Source: Sternotherus odoratus (lineage: Eukaryota > Chordata > Testudines > Kinosternidae). Taken from it: a stretch of 64,000 nucleotides of DNA. This document shows positions 1 to 11,375 of the stretch, one piece after another (the stretch's first letter is position 1; each line of letters opens with the position of its first letter). The translations under genes were made by a program, and so were the position numbers. The notes under the pieces are model-generated. The model did no database searches and had not been told where the DNA came from. It saw only the letters and a list, made by a program, of their open reading frames with translations. The DNA is taken from the NCBI GenBank assembly GCA_032164245.1, contig JAVMKO010000010.1, positions 27,664,189-27,728,188 of the forward strand, read 5' to 3'.

Positions 1-427
1 TGGTGTACACTGATCGAAGAGTACTGCCAACTTCCATCCCCTGCTGCAGAATACTATACCACTTTCTGGAATCTGATTTGTCTTGCGTACCCGCAAGTTT
101 CACCTCACTTAAAAACTACTTGTTTACAAAATCAGACATAAAAATACAAAAAAGTGTCACAGCATACTGTTACTAAAAAAATTGCTTATTTTCTCATTTT
201 TACCATGTAATTCTAAAAGAAATCAATTGGAATATAAATATAAATTTTAGTGTATAGTATTAAAACAGGTAATTTTTTGTAAGAAATTTTAGTTTGTACT
301 GACTTTGCTAGTGCTTTTTTATGTAGCCTGTTGTAAAACTAGGCAAATATCTAGATGCGTTGATGTACCCCCTGGAAAACATCTGTGTACCCCCAGTGCT
401 ACGCTTACTGCTGGTTGAGAACCACTG
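1..427. mobile_element. hAT DNA transposon, one end (other end outside window)
   Basis: The segment ends with GGTTGAGAACCACTG at 413-427, a typical hAT terminal inverted repeat (reads CAGTGGTTCTCAACC inward from the end). The 50 bases before it have the repeated 'gtaccccc' pattern that I recognise from a very common turtle hAT family. The AT-rich body back to about position 60 also fits that family. The left end and the 8-bp target duplication lie outside the window, so length and autonomy cannot be judged. No transposase reading frame is seen. The 81-aa frame at 360-605 runs across the transposon end and is taken as chance. Confidence 0.7.
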
Positions 428-780
428 CTCAATATCATTTGTAATCAGTTTCTGTAGTTGTATGGGTGCTTTGGACTCATGTGAAAGCTGCTATATAATT
501 TACAATTACTGGCTGATAATGTCATTAATGGTAAACCATAATACTACTTGGAAAAGAACACATTTTCCCAAAATAAGCAAAATAAATTATAGGGCTGTGA
601 TGTGACAGGCTGCAGAAGCATGGCTTGGTCCTGGATAACAAGAGATTAACTCTAGCTCAGTACTCCCCTCACATATACTCTCAAAAAAACCCAGCTGTAA
701 GAGCGGTGAGAATATTCAAAGGTAAATCTCCAATCCAGAAGCCAATGGACTGAGTTCACTGCCCCACCTTCTACAGTTTT
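428..780. other. AT-rich DNA, nothing recognised
   Basis: Single-copy-looking AT-rich sequence between the hAT end and the LINE fossil. I see no reading frame, RNA gene or repeat boundary in it. Confidence 0.5.
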
Positions 781-2165
781 CTGTTCACTTTTTCATTGTT
801 TTACCAGTTTCACGCTGACCACATTTGTTGAAAATGGCTTCCAGAGAAACATGAAAACAAGTGTTGTTTTCATCGATCTGACAGCAGCGTATGATACGGT
901 ATGGCACACTGGAATGCTCATGAAGGTGTCACGTGTCCTGCTGCCTTGGGTCACAGGCACTGTTGAACTGTTCCTCCACGATAGGCAGTTCAGAGTCCAT
1001 ATGGGGTACTTGGAGGACAAGTGCTTGGAAACGATAGAGCAGTAGGTTACCTCAGGGCTCTGTGATTTCTCCAACCCTGTTCAACCTTTACATCAATGAC
1101 CTGCCAACAACGGAGTCAAAAAAATTCAGTTACGCAGATGACATCTGTTGCAGTACCCAGGCCCAGACGTTTCACAAGCTTGATGCCACCTTAAACCAGG
1201 ACATGGTAAAGTTAGCTCACTACCGTAAGACTTGGCACCTCCAGCCAAGCTTCATAAAAACAGTCTCCAGTTTGTTACATCTTCATCACGCCAGAACAAC
1301 CCGAGAAGTGAATATTTATCTGAATGGTCAGAAGGTGAAGCATGAAGTAGAACTGGTCTATCTAAGTGTGATCTTAGACTGTACATTGACTTACCATGCC
1401 CCTGAAGAAGACAGCAGCTGAAGTTAAGACATGTAATAATCTACTTAATAAACTGGCAGGTTCGGCATGGGATGCCCATGCTCCAACTTTGCGGACGTCA
1501 GCTCTCGCCACCTTGTATTTGGTGGGAGAGTACTGCGCACCAGTATGGAGCCGATTGTCAGACATCAAACTAGTGGATATGTAGTTACATGCCACCATGT
1601 GCATCATCTCCGACACCCTGTATTTGACTCCACTCCCCTGGCTCCTAGTTCCGAGCAATATTATTCCTTCTCATATCAGATGAGAGGTTGCCATGGGCAA
1701 GTAACTGAAGAAAGAACACACCAACCCAAACCTGCCTCTGCACAATGATTCTTTTAAACCATCAGTGCATGTTTGCTGTCACATCACCCATTCTGATCTC
1801 ATCTGCCACGCCAGGATAGGAGGGAGGAAATACTCTGGCGAGAGTAATGGATATCTCTTATAATCCCCAACCAGTTCCTCGTCACCAACCCCACAGTCTG
1901 CCCCTCTGTTTTTGACCTGCCCTGTTGTCAGTGGTCCCTCTTGAACAGGTTCAAGACCAGGCAAAGTCTTTGTTCAGCCAACCAGTATTGCTGGGGCTCT
2001 CATGGAAGCCCTTTGTACAGCTGCGGTGTAACACAGACGATGAAACACATTGTCATTGAATGCCCGATGACTAGGTTCAGTGGTGACCTAGAAGAACTGC
2101 ATCATGCCACTGAAGATGTCATCACTTGGCTAGACAACTAAGCACATGCTAAATAAACTTATTTT
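781..2165 (+). pseudogene. Decayed non-LTR retrotransposon reverse transcriptase (5'-truncated LINE)
   Basis: Three plus-strand frames read as successive parts of one LINE ORF2. At 851-1045 there is VVFIDLTAAYDTVWH, the RT palm motif A region, and in-frame residues continue upstream of the first ATG to about 800, so that ATG is not a real start. At 1062-1421 come FNLYINDLP and FSYADDICC, the catalytic YADD box, followed by a YLSVILDCTLTY stretch equivalent to the YLGVTLDRTLTY motif. At 1396-1584 comes CNNLLNKLAGSAWDA...EYCAPVWSR, the thumb/C-terminal region. At 1941-2141 comes a Cys/His-bearing end (CGVTQTMKHIVIECPMTRF), as in the tail of such ORFs. Frames shift between blocks and stops interrupt, so it is dead. 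The element is truncated at its 5' end and stops near 2165 after an AATAAA-like tail. The exact clade (jockey/I-like) is not certain. No endonuclease domain is present. Confidence 0.85.
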
Positions 2166-3055
2166 TCTTCATTATCAGTATATATAAATGTTTATTATTC
2201 ATGTTGCAGTAGCCCCATAAGACTTCATTGATCTAGCCACTATATACACATGTAACCAAGTCACTACCCCATATAATTTTTAAAAGTTTTGCTCATTACA
2301 ATTGGGTTGGGTTGTTGTTGAATCTTTCCACCAGTTGACAGCTCTCCATGTACTCCACAACTACTAAATGGTTACTAACTATTGTATTAGTTACAGCTGA
2401 ACTTCTGAACATATATAATAAGGTCCATCAACCCTAACTGTAATAATAATGGATCCTACAGAGTTATGGGGCTGTCTCATTTTAGAATGCCCTTGCTTGT
2501 TTCTGGTTTACATTACATCCTAGCCTTATTTTTTTGTACTGACAAATGTTTCTCTCTATAATAACCTCTTTGAGAATGTATAAAAAGTGTTAAGTGCTTC
2601 TTTAAAAAAAGCTCAATATTTGTCATTTATAACAAGCTGCAAAGTATAAAGTTAGCAATTTTATTAACATTTTTAAGAAGTCAAGGCCAGCTTCATCATT
2701 TTTAATAATATAAAGTAGGTTATGCAAGTACATACTTGCTTTAAGTTATCAAGTTAATTTGACTGGCATTCAGGGGATTTTTCACACCTCAATTTTTACA
2801 TATATACACAAGAAATAATTTATGCACTTCTGCTGCTTAACTGCTTTGAGGCTGAGAGGCTATGTATAGTAGAGTAACAATGACAAACCTATTCAGAGAG
2901 TAGACGAAGAGAAAAATGAATAATGCAGTTCCTCTCAATTCACCTTATAAATAAAGCTGGGTGTAAGTTGCATATCAAAACCAGAAGGAAGCACTGTAGT
3001 CTATGTTCTAGTATCAACTATTGTTGTCCTTCATGACTGAAGATGCTTCAGATGA
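2166..3055. other. AT-rich DNA, nothing recognised
   Basis: No reading frame above background and no repeat boundary seen between the two LINE fossils. Short tandem-like AT stretches only. Confidence 0.5.
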
Positions 3056-3690
3056 TGGTATTAGACCTTGTGAGTACAAATGTGCCTAAAAAAGCTGATG
3101 CGGGAGTGGTGGTCCGTTCTGGATTGAGTGCATATGTAGCTCAGTGTTGAGGAAGGGATAACTGACTGTGCCCACTGAATCAGCCGTTGTTTATGACTCA
3201 GCCTCTGTGCCTCAAGAGCTATCCAGTGATTAATCTCAAAGTGAATAACTCCATCGTTGACTGCTGCTCGCCAGCCTGATCTATCTCTTGCTGACAACTT
3301 CCAGCTGTCGATGTCCATGTTGCACTGCTTCACACTATGCTTCAATGTGTCCTTGAAGCATTTCTTCTGGCTGCATCACATGCGGGTACCCACTTTCAGT
3401 TTGCCATACAGCAACTGCTCTGGATTTCTGGTGTCATCCATCCTCAATACACGACCAGCCCAGCATAGCTGTGATGCAATGAGCATGACTTCAGTCCCTC
3501 TGGAGTGGCTGCATTCCAAGCTCTCATTATTGGTAACTTTATGCTGCGATTTGAGGTATGCAGTTGTCATAATTGGACCTTATCTAGAAGTTTGATGTGA
3601 TGCCTGTACCAAGTCTAGGTCTCACACCCATACAACAAATTGAATAGCTTGTAAATACAGGAAGTCTGCATGCCTGTCAGCTAAGCAGCC
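3056..3690 (-). pseudogene. LINE ORF2 C-terminal fossil (minus strand)
   Basis: Read on the minus strand, 3690 to about 3600 gives YKLFNLLYGCET-TWYRHHIK, corresponding to the 'LLYGCETWT..RRHIK' block after the RT domain of many vertebrate LINEs. At 3570-3376 comes SQLCWAGRVLRMDDTRNPEQLLYGKL, the 'QLRWAGHVVRM.DxRLPKKLLYGEL' block. At 3345-3061 comes CNMDIDSWKLSARDRSGWRAAVNDGV, the 'INPDSWEQLAQDRxxWRxxV' block. The order and spacing match one ORF, but frames shift between blocks and stops occur. RT catalytic motifs are missing, so this is a 5'-truncated copy. It differs from the neighbouring plus-strand fossil in sequence and orientation, so they are separate insertions. Confidence 0.8.
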
Positions 3691-3882
3691 GAAGAAAGGG
3701 GGAGTGCTAAAGAGAGAGATTCTACATGTTTCCCATTTGGTTTGTTCCACTTCTTTGTTGTGAACTACAACTCATCCAAACTCAAATGACTTAACTTCTG
3801 AGATCCTGAGCATTCAGTTCCCCCTCAGTTGATTGAAATTGTGAACAACAGGTGTGAAAATCATGCCTAAAACACATTGGTT

Positions 3883-3883
<1 letters not shown>

Positions 3884-3918
<35 letters not shown>
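3884..3918. repeat. (GT)n dinucleotide microsatellite
   Basis: About 17 uninterrupted GT units. The minus-strand frames of 67 and 71 residues across it are His-Thr runs produced by the repeat and are not genes. Confidence 0.97.
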
Positions 3919-3920
<2 letters not shown>

Positions 3921-6900
3921 AAAATGACACAGGAAGAGTCTGAACGCTGGTAGGAATCAACGACATACATGCACTTCTGGGGGGACAGGGGCAACTTATT
4001 GTTTTTACCCAGATCCCCAAGAAACTCATTGGTTTTGGCAGAGTTTCAGAATTGTGTCAGCCTGAAACTTTAGGTAGAGAATGTAACGCATAGGCCGGAA
4101 TCAGATCCTATTTTAGTCCATGAAACTCCCCGTCACTTCTAAGGAATCAAAATGGAGTCTTCTGAACCGTCTCTGTGAACTAAAGCCACTAGACTGGCAC
4201 ATCTTCACATATGACCAAGATGCATTACAAGACTCTCACTCATGACCCAAGACTGCAGTGCACTGGTTTGCTGTACACCACACATCTTATTGTACCCTGT
4301 TTTCCCTGTAGGCTTGTCCCCCTCCCCTGCAAGGGATTTTTAGTTTCTGAAGGGATTGGGTAGCCCAGAATACTACAAGATCAAGTTCAGCTGTCCAGTT
4401 TAATTACAAAACCTCCACCTCCTAAAATTATACACTCAGCCAGGAACAGCAAGAAAACACTCATTTAAAAGGGATGTCATTCATTTTATTCTCTAAGTTA
4501 CCAATGTACCACCAAAATGCGTCATTCCCTCACTGATGAAAATTGTATCTGTAAAATAACAATAAAACTAACATTATATGAGGTTATTTACATTAAGGGA
4601 AGGAATCACAACATTTTAAATTTTCTATATGACTTTTTTTTTTTTTTTTTTTTTTTGCTTCTTGCACTTTGGGTCTTAACATGTATGGCCTTAACATGTA
4701 TGTCCAATTCATTTTTTTCAAGTTGTCCATGAGTAGATTTCAATTTCCTCAAATGCATTTATTATTCTACAATATTCACTCTATGCTTCCAATAAAAAAT
4801 TATTGATCTAAGTGAATTGTTGATGCAGAAGACACTATTTGATTTCTGAGCTGTGTTGGCTGTAGAAGCTTTCTGATACAAAATCTCAGATTCAGAGTTT
4901 GATTTTCACAAATAGTCGCCACTATTCATGTGTTTTTGTGTGTATTTTTGCCAGAAAAATCATCCATAGAAAAATGGGTAAAATGAACAAATAAGAAATT
5001 TAAAAATTGAAGTATGGCAGTTTTAGATTCCTCATTTTGCACAGAATTCAGCCATGTTTAACATTACATTACATTTTGCTAATAAATTTTGAAGGTTTTA
5101 AATTTAATTTGTTGCCAAAATTAATATGATCAGTTTTTGTATATTGCTTATAAAACTAGTTTCTCCTTCATAGGAAGCATCTTTTGTGGGCCTGATCTAG
5201 GTTTCTCTTAAATCAACTGGAGCTCTGCAACTAACTTTAATGGGAATACAACTAGACCCCAAAAAAGCATTTTCCTTCTGGTATCTTACCCATTTGCTAC
5301 TAGCCCTATATGATAAAGAATTCTTATTCAGGGAGGAATGACCCTAAAATATTTAAGTTGGAAACTACGAAGAATGCAACATACATATTATATATATATA
5401 TATAGTTAATGTTCTGCAAGATCCTAACACTTTACAATGGAAACATTTAATGAGAAACTCAACTTTGTCTCCTGCAATTGGTCTTGACCTTGCTACTTTT
5501 CTTCCTGATGCTGACGCTGCCTGCTGTATTTTTTCTTAATTCATTCCTGCCTGATACAGTTTCCTTGGAGAAAACTACTTCTGGGAGTGCTTAATGCATT
5601 AATATGCAACATTTTTTCAAGGAGTCACACTCAAAGTGCAAATGGAAAAGGAATTGCTCAAATATATCCTACATCACTGTACATGGCTTAAGTTACCTCA
5701 TTGACATTCAATCCAACCTTAGAAATAGAGATATGGGTAAATCCTGCAGCTGAACACCTTCAGCTCCTACTGAATTAATGGGAGTTGAAGGCTCAGAACC
5801 TTACAAAATTGGACACCACTTTTTTTAATAGCACAAATTTCTAACTCATGAAGCATCAAAAAACAGCACAACATACAATACATAATATAAAACACACTAA
5901 ACTGCCGAGTCCCAAACCATACTTCAACATCCAAGTTAAATCCCTTGTTCTTTCCAAATTTAAGATAACAAATGCCCAGGCTAGTTCAGATAGTTTATTC
6001 CTATCCCGAATGGAATGAAGCAAAATCTTTGAACACCCTCACCTCCAAAATTTTTTGGATCTGAGTTTTTCATAACTTCCTGATTCAAGTCTATCTACTT
6101 AAAACAAACACCATGCCAATCAATCCATTTCCCATTCCTTTTCAAAAGTTCAAAATTATGAACACTATAAAATCATGTCTAAAATAATCTTCAAAGAACG
6201 GTAGAAAAAATAGGACTCCTTGAATTCATCTCTCGGTGTTGTGGTTCTTTATAGTCCCAAGAATAGTAAAATATATTATCCTTTCCATAGAACTTGATTT
6301 GGTAGGCCAAGCACTACTTTGCACATTTCTATTTTAGAACACTTCATGCACGTGCAGGTGGCTGGGATGTTCTATAATGCTTAACATTCTCACCACAGCC
6401 TCATCACACCCCATTATGTGTTACCAAAGGAAGTTGCTGCTGTGACATTTGCAGTCCTTTACATGGAAAACCAGGAAGAACTTTATAAAGCATACTACAA
6501 GGTGCTTCCGTTTCCAGATGAATATAAATATCAAACATAAAAGCTCACTTACATGATATCTCAAGCTGAAGCACTCAGTCAGGTAATGTAACTCATACAG
6601 TAACATTAATTCTGGCTGTTAGTTGTCTTGCACTGTATCTACCAGATAATATTTCTGAAGAAAGCTTCTTGATCTACCAGATTTAATAAAAGTTTGAATA
6701 CACTGAGGTGTTAAACCTCATGAACGTGTTCAGAAATGGACAAGGATCTTGCAAGAGAAAGGATGGTAATATCAGACAGGAACTGAAACTTTTAAAAAGC
6801 ATTAAAAACACTGAATATTAATTAAGTTTTTTTTAACCAGATACCTACACTTTAGAGTTCCACCCAGAAGCACTGAATTACTTATAAGAAAGGTTCTTTT

Positions 6901-7190
6901 CTTTGTATTATCAACCCAACCAAAAGCCAGAAGTACCAGAAGTTCCATGGCACTTTGTTTTGTTAGTTGTAATGCATTCAAATACTCAATGTAAAAACCA
7001 GTGGCATAAATCCTTGCTCAGAGGAGATAGTCCTATTAAAAACACATGAATGAGGGTTTATGGGGGTCGGCCCAACTTAATGTAAATTAAGGGCGCCAAT
7101 CCTACACTGCGTGGACTTCAGCACCTACTCCCACCAAGCATGGAAGATTTTTAAAAATCAACTTTACTTTTCACTATTTATTCATCTTGG
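3919..7190. other. AT-rich non-coding stretch
   Basis: About 3.3 kb with no convincing coding sequence. It includes a T run at 4634-4656 and a short (TA)n run around 5389-5403. Near 5750-5820 there is a decayed repeat of the type that reads 'cctactgaattaatgggagt', seen widely in sauropsid DNA. Around 7050-7140 there is similar 'gggcgccaatcctacactg' material. These last two are old and I cannot assign a family. Confidence 0.5.
4634..4656. repeat. Poly-T run (23 T)
   Basis: Homopolymer tract. It could be the A-tail of a decayed minus-strand retroposon, but I see no recognisable body next to it. Confidence 0.9.
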
Positions 7191-7197
7191 ACATTTA

Positions 7198-7377
7198 GAC
7201 TTGGTCTACACAGTTCTTATACCACCATAATGTCAGGTAGGGGGTGTAATTTTTTTAAACCATACTGTAAAAAGCTACACATACCACTATAATTACATCC
7301 ACTCTAGGGGGTCTCTACCTCTTTACTAGATGACTACAGGTAAAGTATTAAAAATTTCGTATTTAGACAGGCCCTTA
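7198..7377. mobile_element. hAT-type MITE, degraded
   Basis: The left end reads cttggtctacacagttct and the right end reads tatttagacaggccctt, imperfect mirror images of the 'ggtctacac / gtgtagac' termini found on a large class of sauropsid hAT MITEs. No coding capacity. A clear 8-bp target duplication is not visible, so the exact ends are approximate. Confidence 0.55.
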
Positions 7378-7939
7378 GTCAAAGTTTCAAGTATGGTTAT
7401 TGTTCATTTTCAAAGTTCTTAGTAATGTCATGTCTGAGTTGCAAACACTGCAGAAAACTTTTGAAACCAGTCTTTCAATAGGAATTTTGAAAAGAACCAT
7501 GCATTTGAGGTTTTCTAAAAGCTTGTTTTAGCAAAAACCATAATTTGGGGGCAAATTTTAATTTACACAGAGTTCCGCTACAGTACAACCTTTTGGTTAC
7601 TGATCAGATTTTTAGTTCAAAATTAAGGTGATATTAAACAACCAACCACCCAAAAACAAACCAAAACGTTTAAAAGAGTGTAAGGTTGCAAAGTCAATCA
7701 CTCAAAAGTGGGGAAATGCCATTTAATTCAGCTCCCCTTGTTTGTGGGATACTGACTTTAGCTACACATGACATCTTTCCACTGGACCTCTGTGTCATTT
7801 AATATTGCTTTTTATCCTCATTATTCAATGTGTGCCATCAGACCTTATTTGTTGCATGCCATTTAATCTCTGCACTAAATGCTGAATTATTAATTTCCTT
7901 ATGGATTTTTGCACGGTGCTCATTAATGAATTTATCTTC

Positions 7940-8345
7940 ACAGCACCAGTGTGGAGGAATATGGTATTATTACTCCATTTTACAGATGGGACCTGAGGCA
8001 CAAAGAGATTAATGACAAAATCGTCAAATGATAGTTTACTTTTGGGTTCCCATTTTGAGATCCTACAATGTGAACATTTTACATTCAAAGAGCAGTTCCC
8101 TTCAATTTCAATTGCAGTTTTTAGTGTTTAGCTCCTCAGGGTGAGGTGTCTCAAAAAACTGGGCACCTAGAACATGAGGAACATGAAACAAGTGACCACC
8201 TATGAAAAGTTTGGTTTAAGTGACTTGTCTAGCATCATACAGGACTTCTGTAGCACAAGCAAGGACAGAATCCAATTTCCCAGGGCAGCATTCAATTGTC
8301 TTAACTGTAAGACTGTACTTTCTCTTCCTCCAGTCCTCTACCTTA
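7940..8345 (+). mobile_element. L2/MIR-type retroposon relic
   Basis: The stretch 'ttattactccattttacagatgggacctgaggcacaaagag' (7966-8006) matches the conserved L2/MIR sequence around 'ccattttacagatgaggaaactgaggcacagagagg'. About 200 bases later, 'aagtgacttgtctagcatcatacaggacttctgtagca' (8217-8254) matches the companion 'aagtgacttgcccaaggtcac' box. These are tail parts of ancient SINE/LINE2 copies. The 141-aa minus-strand frame at 8216-8641 covers this relic and the SINE tail and is taken as chance. Confidence 0.6.
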
Positions 8346-8626
8346 TTCACTACACACCTTCCAACTTCTGGAACAAATGAGGCAAGGGTCTTACAGACAA
8401 CAGCTTCCTTCACTACATAACCCAGAGCTGGTCTATATTGTGCATAGTATGAGGCAGGGGTTTGTGATCGTGGAATTAAAGATTGACTCATAATGCACTG
8501 GTACGGGGGAAGGGGGCTAAAAAGGATTCTATGAGTAACCTTATGTTCTTTTAAATGATATTTGTATGTGATTTCTGAATTTTTTATAAACTGAATCCCA
8601 CTCCCCACAAAATTAATATAATATAA

Positions 8627-8824
8627 ATGGAGATATACCAATCTCCTAGAACTGGAAAGACCTTGAAGGTCATCAAGTCCAGTCCCCTGCCTACACTAGC
8701 AGGATCGAGTACTGTCCCCTGACAGATTTTTTGCCCCAGATCCCTAAATGGCCCCCTCAAGGATTGAACTCACAACCCTGGGTTTAGCAGGCCAATGCTC
8801 AAACCACTGAGCTATCCCTCCCCT
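8627..8824 (-). mobile_element. Cry (tortoise Pol III) SINE, minus strand
   Basis: On the minus strand the element begins GGGGAGGGATAGCTCAGTGG (8824 downward), continues through a tRNA-like promoter region with A and B boxes, and ends in a CR1-like tail (ccagttctaggag... near 8640). This is the tRNA-derived SINE of hidden-necked turtles, whose 3' end is shared with CR1 LINEs and is presumably mobilised by them. The copy is nearly full length with modest divergence. The tail unit near 8627-8640 resembles the family's short terminal repeat. It is the best taxonomic marker in the window. Confidence 0.85.
8761..8814 (-). promoter_or_regulatory. Internal Pol III promoter (A and B boxes) of the Cry SINE
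   Basis: On the minus strand, TAGCTCAGTGGTTTGAGC (8814-8797) is a tRNA-type A box and GGTTGTGAGTTCAATCC (8777-8761) a B box close to GGTTCGANTCC. The B box CG has become TG, consistent with CpG decay, so the promoter is probably weak or silent. Confidence 0.75.
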
Positions 8825-9079
8825 ATCACGGGGAATCATATTGCCCCTCAGTGTGGGTCGTAAGCAGGGTTGTAGCCTTTAGATCCACAGCATAGACCTC
8901 TTGTCTGCTTTACTTAATGGAGTAATTGGCAGCAGTGGCAAATTTCTCTCTATTTGGACCACCCACTAGAGGGTGAATAAGACATTTTGCCAGTTGGTTT
9001 CAAAGATATGTGCAGACTGCAGAGGAATTTGAGACTCAGGAATCCTGGGTTCGTTTCCAGGATTTGGAGGAAGGTTTGC

Positions 9080-9215
9080 TCTAGTGGTTGCTAGATACGT
9101 GTTACGTCGGTGCAGTTGCACCCTATGCCAATGGGAGAGAGCTCCCTTGTCAACATAATAGATCTACCTCCAGGAGAGGCTACCTACCTATGTTGGTAGG
9201 AGAAGCTCTCAAAGG
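9080..9215. mobile_element. hAT-type MITE fragment
   Basis: Contains the paired blocks 'ccaatgggagagagctccc' and 'gttggtaggagaagctctc', the internal inverted motif of a widespread sauropsid hAT MITE whose outer arms read 'tgtcggcaggagagcgctctc'. The termini are eroded. Confidence 0.5.
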
Positions 9216-9304
9216 AAGATATGCTGCCAGAATTTTATGCTGTCCCATGAAAGATAGTACTAGAAATACAGATTTAAATTTTAACTTCAGGCTGAAATAA
9301 TGCC

Positions 9305-9690
9305 TTGTCACGGGGTCCACACACTGATGATGGCATCTCATCCTGGTCGCTTTGGAGATTAGCTCTGTCCAGGCACTGCACCCTCGTCTGTCAGTGCCAC
9401 TCCCATTGGCCTCTCACCCTTTAGACCCCTCTCACTCCAGGAACTGCAGCCTCCTCTTCGTGACTCAGCCCTTCATCTGGGTCCCCAAATAGTTCCTCCT
9501 TCGGGGGTGTGGGGTGTGTAGAGTTAAAGTCTTTCCAGAACAAATCATCCCAGGCAGTCCACTGTCATCTGCCTGGTCTGTGCCACATCCCCAGTGGCTG
9601 GTAGGGGAACCCAGGCCTACCCTTTACTCTGTGATCCAGTTCCAGGGTCCTCTAATCAGCAGCCAACATCTGCACTCCTTTTCCTTGCTG
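9305..9690 (-). mobile_element. LTR fragment (probable), minus orientation
   Basis: A GC-richer block that starts 'tgtcacggggtccacacac' and later reads 'ggggaacccaggcctacc' and 'gtgatccagttccagggtcc'. It matches, in reverse, the 'ctggaacccagagta...cctgggttccc' portion seen in the turtle LTR family at 13979-14707. No second terminus, TATA box or target duplication can be assigned, so this is a partial copy. The small frames at 9514-9818 are non-coding shadows. Confidence 0.45.
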
Positions 9691-9699
9691 CTTTTTTTC

Positions 9700-10668
9700 T
9701 GAGCTTTGCTGAAGGTTACTTGGAACATCCTCTTTTCTCCTCCCAAAGTAGTGCATGTGAAGGATGCAAATTGACAAGCCAGTGGAAGAGCCATAATCTT
9801 AGGAGCTGCGTGTAACAATTGCAGTTATAAAATGGTTCCAATGGAAATTTGATTTACAAGCTGACTGTTCTTTTTAAGTGTGAAAGAATCTGCATCTACA
9901 CAAATACCCTTAAAGTTACACAGAAACATAAAATAGTTGTTTGAGTCAAGGCTAGTCCTCAGAAAATGTTTATTCATCATTTTCAGACAATTAATTACCT
10001 GGAGTGAATAACTTTGGTAGAGTTATATTAGGATCAGTTTGCCCCTTATTCAGCATAGAACAACTCCCTTGCCAATTCCAGATTGATTTTCTTGCAATAG
10101 TTTCTACATTATACAACAGTTACTACAAATTTCATTGAGTAATATCCATATCATTAGAGAGATGCCTCAGAGAGTAGTTAATCTTCAGTGAGGTTTTTAG
10201 TGACTTCTGGATGTTTGCCTTGTTGGTTATACTAAATAATTATTTAGTGTTGCTACCTATTCCTCACACCCTCAGATCAAACACACATGTAAAATTCTAA
10301 TAATAATTCTCCAAACAGTGGCCAGAAGGGCCTGATTGTTGCCTTAGATGGAACTTCCACTCTTAAAATCTCTGAACAAGGTTGAAAAAATCATGTTACA
10401 AACAACAAAATATTAAAAGAAACATTTTCAAGACGCAGTTTTTAACTGTGTCGTCCAGATAACAAAGATAACAAATTGCCCAAATGCTAAGCACAAAAGC
10501 CTGCACAGAACAGAGGCCACCAGATCTGATCTTTTTTTCTTGGCTCTGCAATTTCTGATATCCAAGTGAATCCTGAGAGGAACTTCCTTTCTCAGCCCAA
10601 AGAAGTTGTTCAGTGATGAACGCTTTATACTTGAGAGAGAGGAAATCCATGTCAGATTGCAGCAGGAA
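9700..10668. other. AT-rich DNA, nothing recognised
   Basis: No supported gene or repeat. The 132-aa minus frame at 10428-10826 shows no recognisable domain and runs into the hAT MITE beside it, so it is not called. Confidence 0.5.
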
Positions 10669-10676
10669 GGTGGGTA

Positions 10677-10796
10677 CAGGGCTGGCTCCAGGTAAGTGGT
10701 GGCATTCTGTCCAACATTCTGTCCATTGTCCGGGCAGCAGCAGTCCAAGCTTTTTGGTTTTTTGCTTGGGGTGGCAAAATAGTAGAGCTGGCTCTG
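10677..10796. mobile_element. Short hAT MITE with 8-bp target duplication
   Basis: Begins CAGGGCTGGCTCCAGG and ends TAGAGCTGGCTCTG, imperfect inverted ends of the 'CAGGGCCGGCTC' hAT type. It is flanked by ggtgggta (10669-10676) and ggtgggtg (10797-10804), a 7-of-8 match duplication of the length hAT elements make. At 120 bp it is strongly internally deleted. The internal 'gcttggggtggcaaaatag' box recurs at about 49475 inside another MITE. Confidence 0.75.
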
Positions 10797-11099
10797 GGTG
10801 GGTGAATCATTAAGCAGGCAGCACACAGAGTTTGCCTATCTCTAATACCAGTATATAATTCTTATAGACATACACGTCATGTAACATGAGTGCTAGCATC
10901 ATACTTGGTGGATGTCTAGTCCACAGCATCAGATCTTCCTTGAACCTTATCTGGACAAGACAGATATGCTGCTTCTTGACTGTGAAGTTCATAGAAGCTG
11001 TTTTCTTCACCAAGCAATTCTTCAGTTTGCAATCAAATTATTTTCTTAGTCGTCAGAAGTGAGATTCATGTTAGACCTTTGAGAAGTATCTCATCTCCA

Positions 11100-11375
11100 C
11101 AGCGAGATCATCTTGCTACCATTTGAAAAGGCCATTGCCAAGCCGTTGTCATTTCCATCTCAGGAAACTTTGAAAAGGCAATTTACACTTTCGTCTCTTC
11201 CTTCAGGATTAGATTACTGTAATTCTTTATTGGCTGGTTTGCACAACAGGGCTCTTCAAAGTCTCCAGCTGGTACAGACTGCTGCTCCATTTCTGTTGAG
11301 AAAGTAATGATTTGAACATATTTCACTGATTGCAAAGTCTTTCCATGAGTTACAACAAAGTCAATGAATAGATTT
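11100..11375 (+). pseudogene. L2-type LINE reverse-transcriptase fragment
   Basis: The 64-codon frame at 11113-11307 reads SSLPSGLDYCNSLLAGL, then LQSLQLVQTAAPFLLRK. This matches the thumb segment 'SRLDYCNSLLxGLP...LQxVQNAAARLL' of L2/CR1-group LINEs. The continuation 'fehISLIAKSFHELQ' in another frame fits the following 'HISPxLKxLHWLP' motif. No upstream catalytic domain survives. Confidence 0.7.

Noticed and set aside
3791..4029. His/Thr-rich minus frames
   Set aside because: Translation of the (GT)n microsatellite.
8761..8824. tRNA gene
   Set aside because: A and B boxes are present, but the sequence continues into a CR1-like tail and lacks a complete cloverleaf. It is the head of a SINE.
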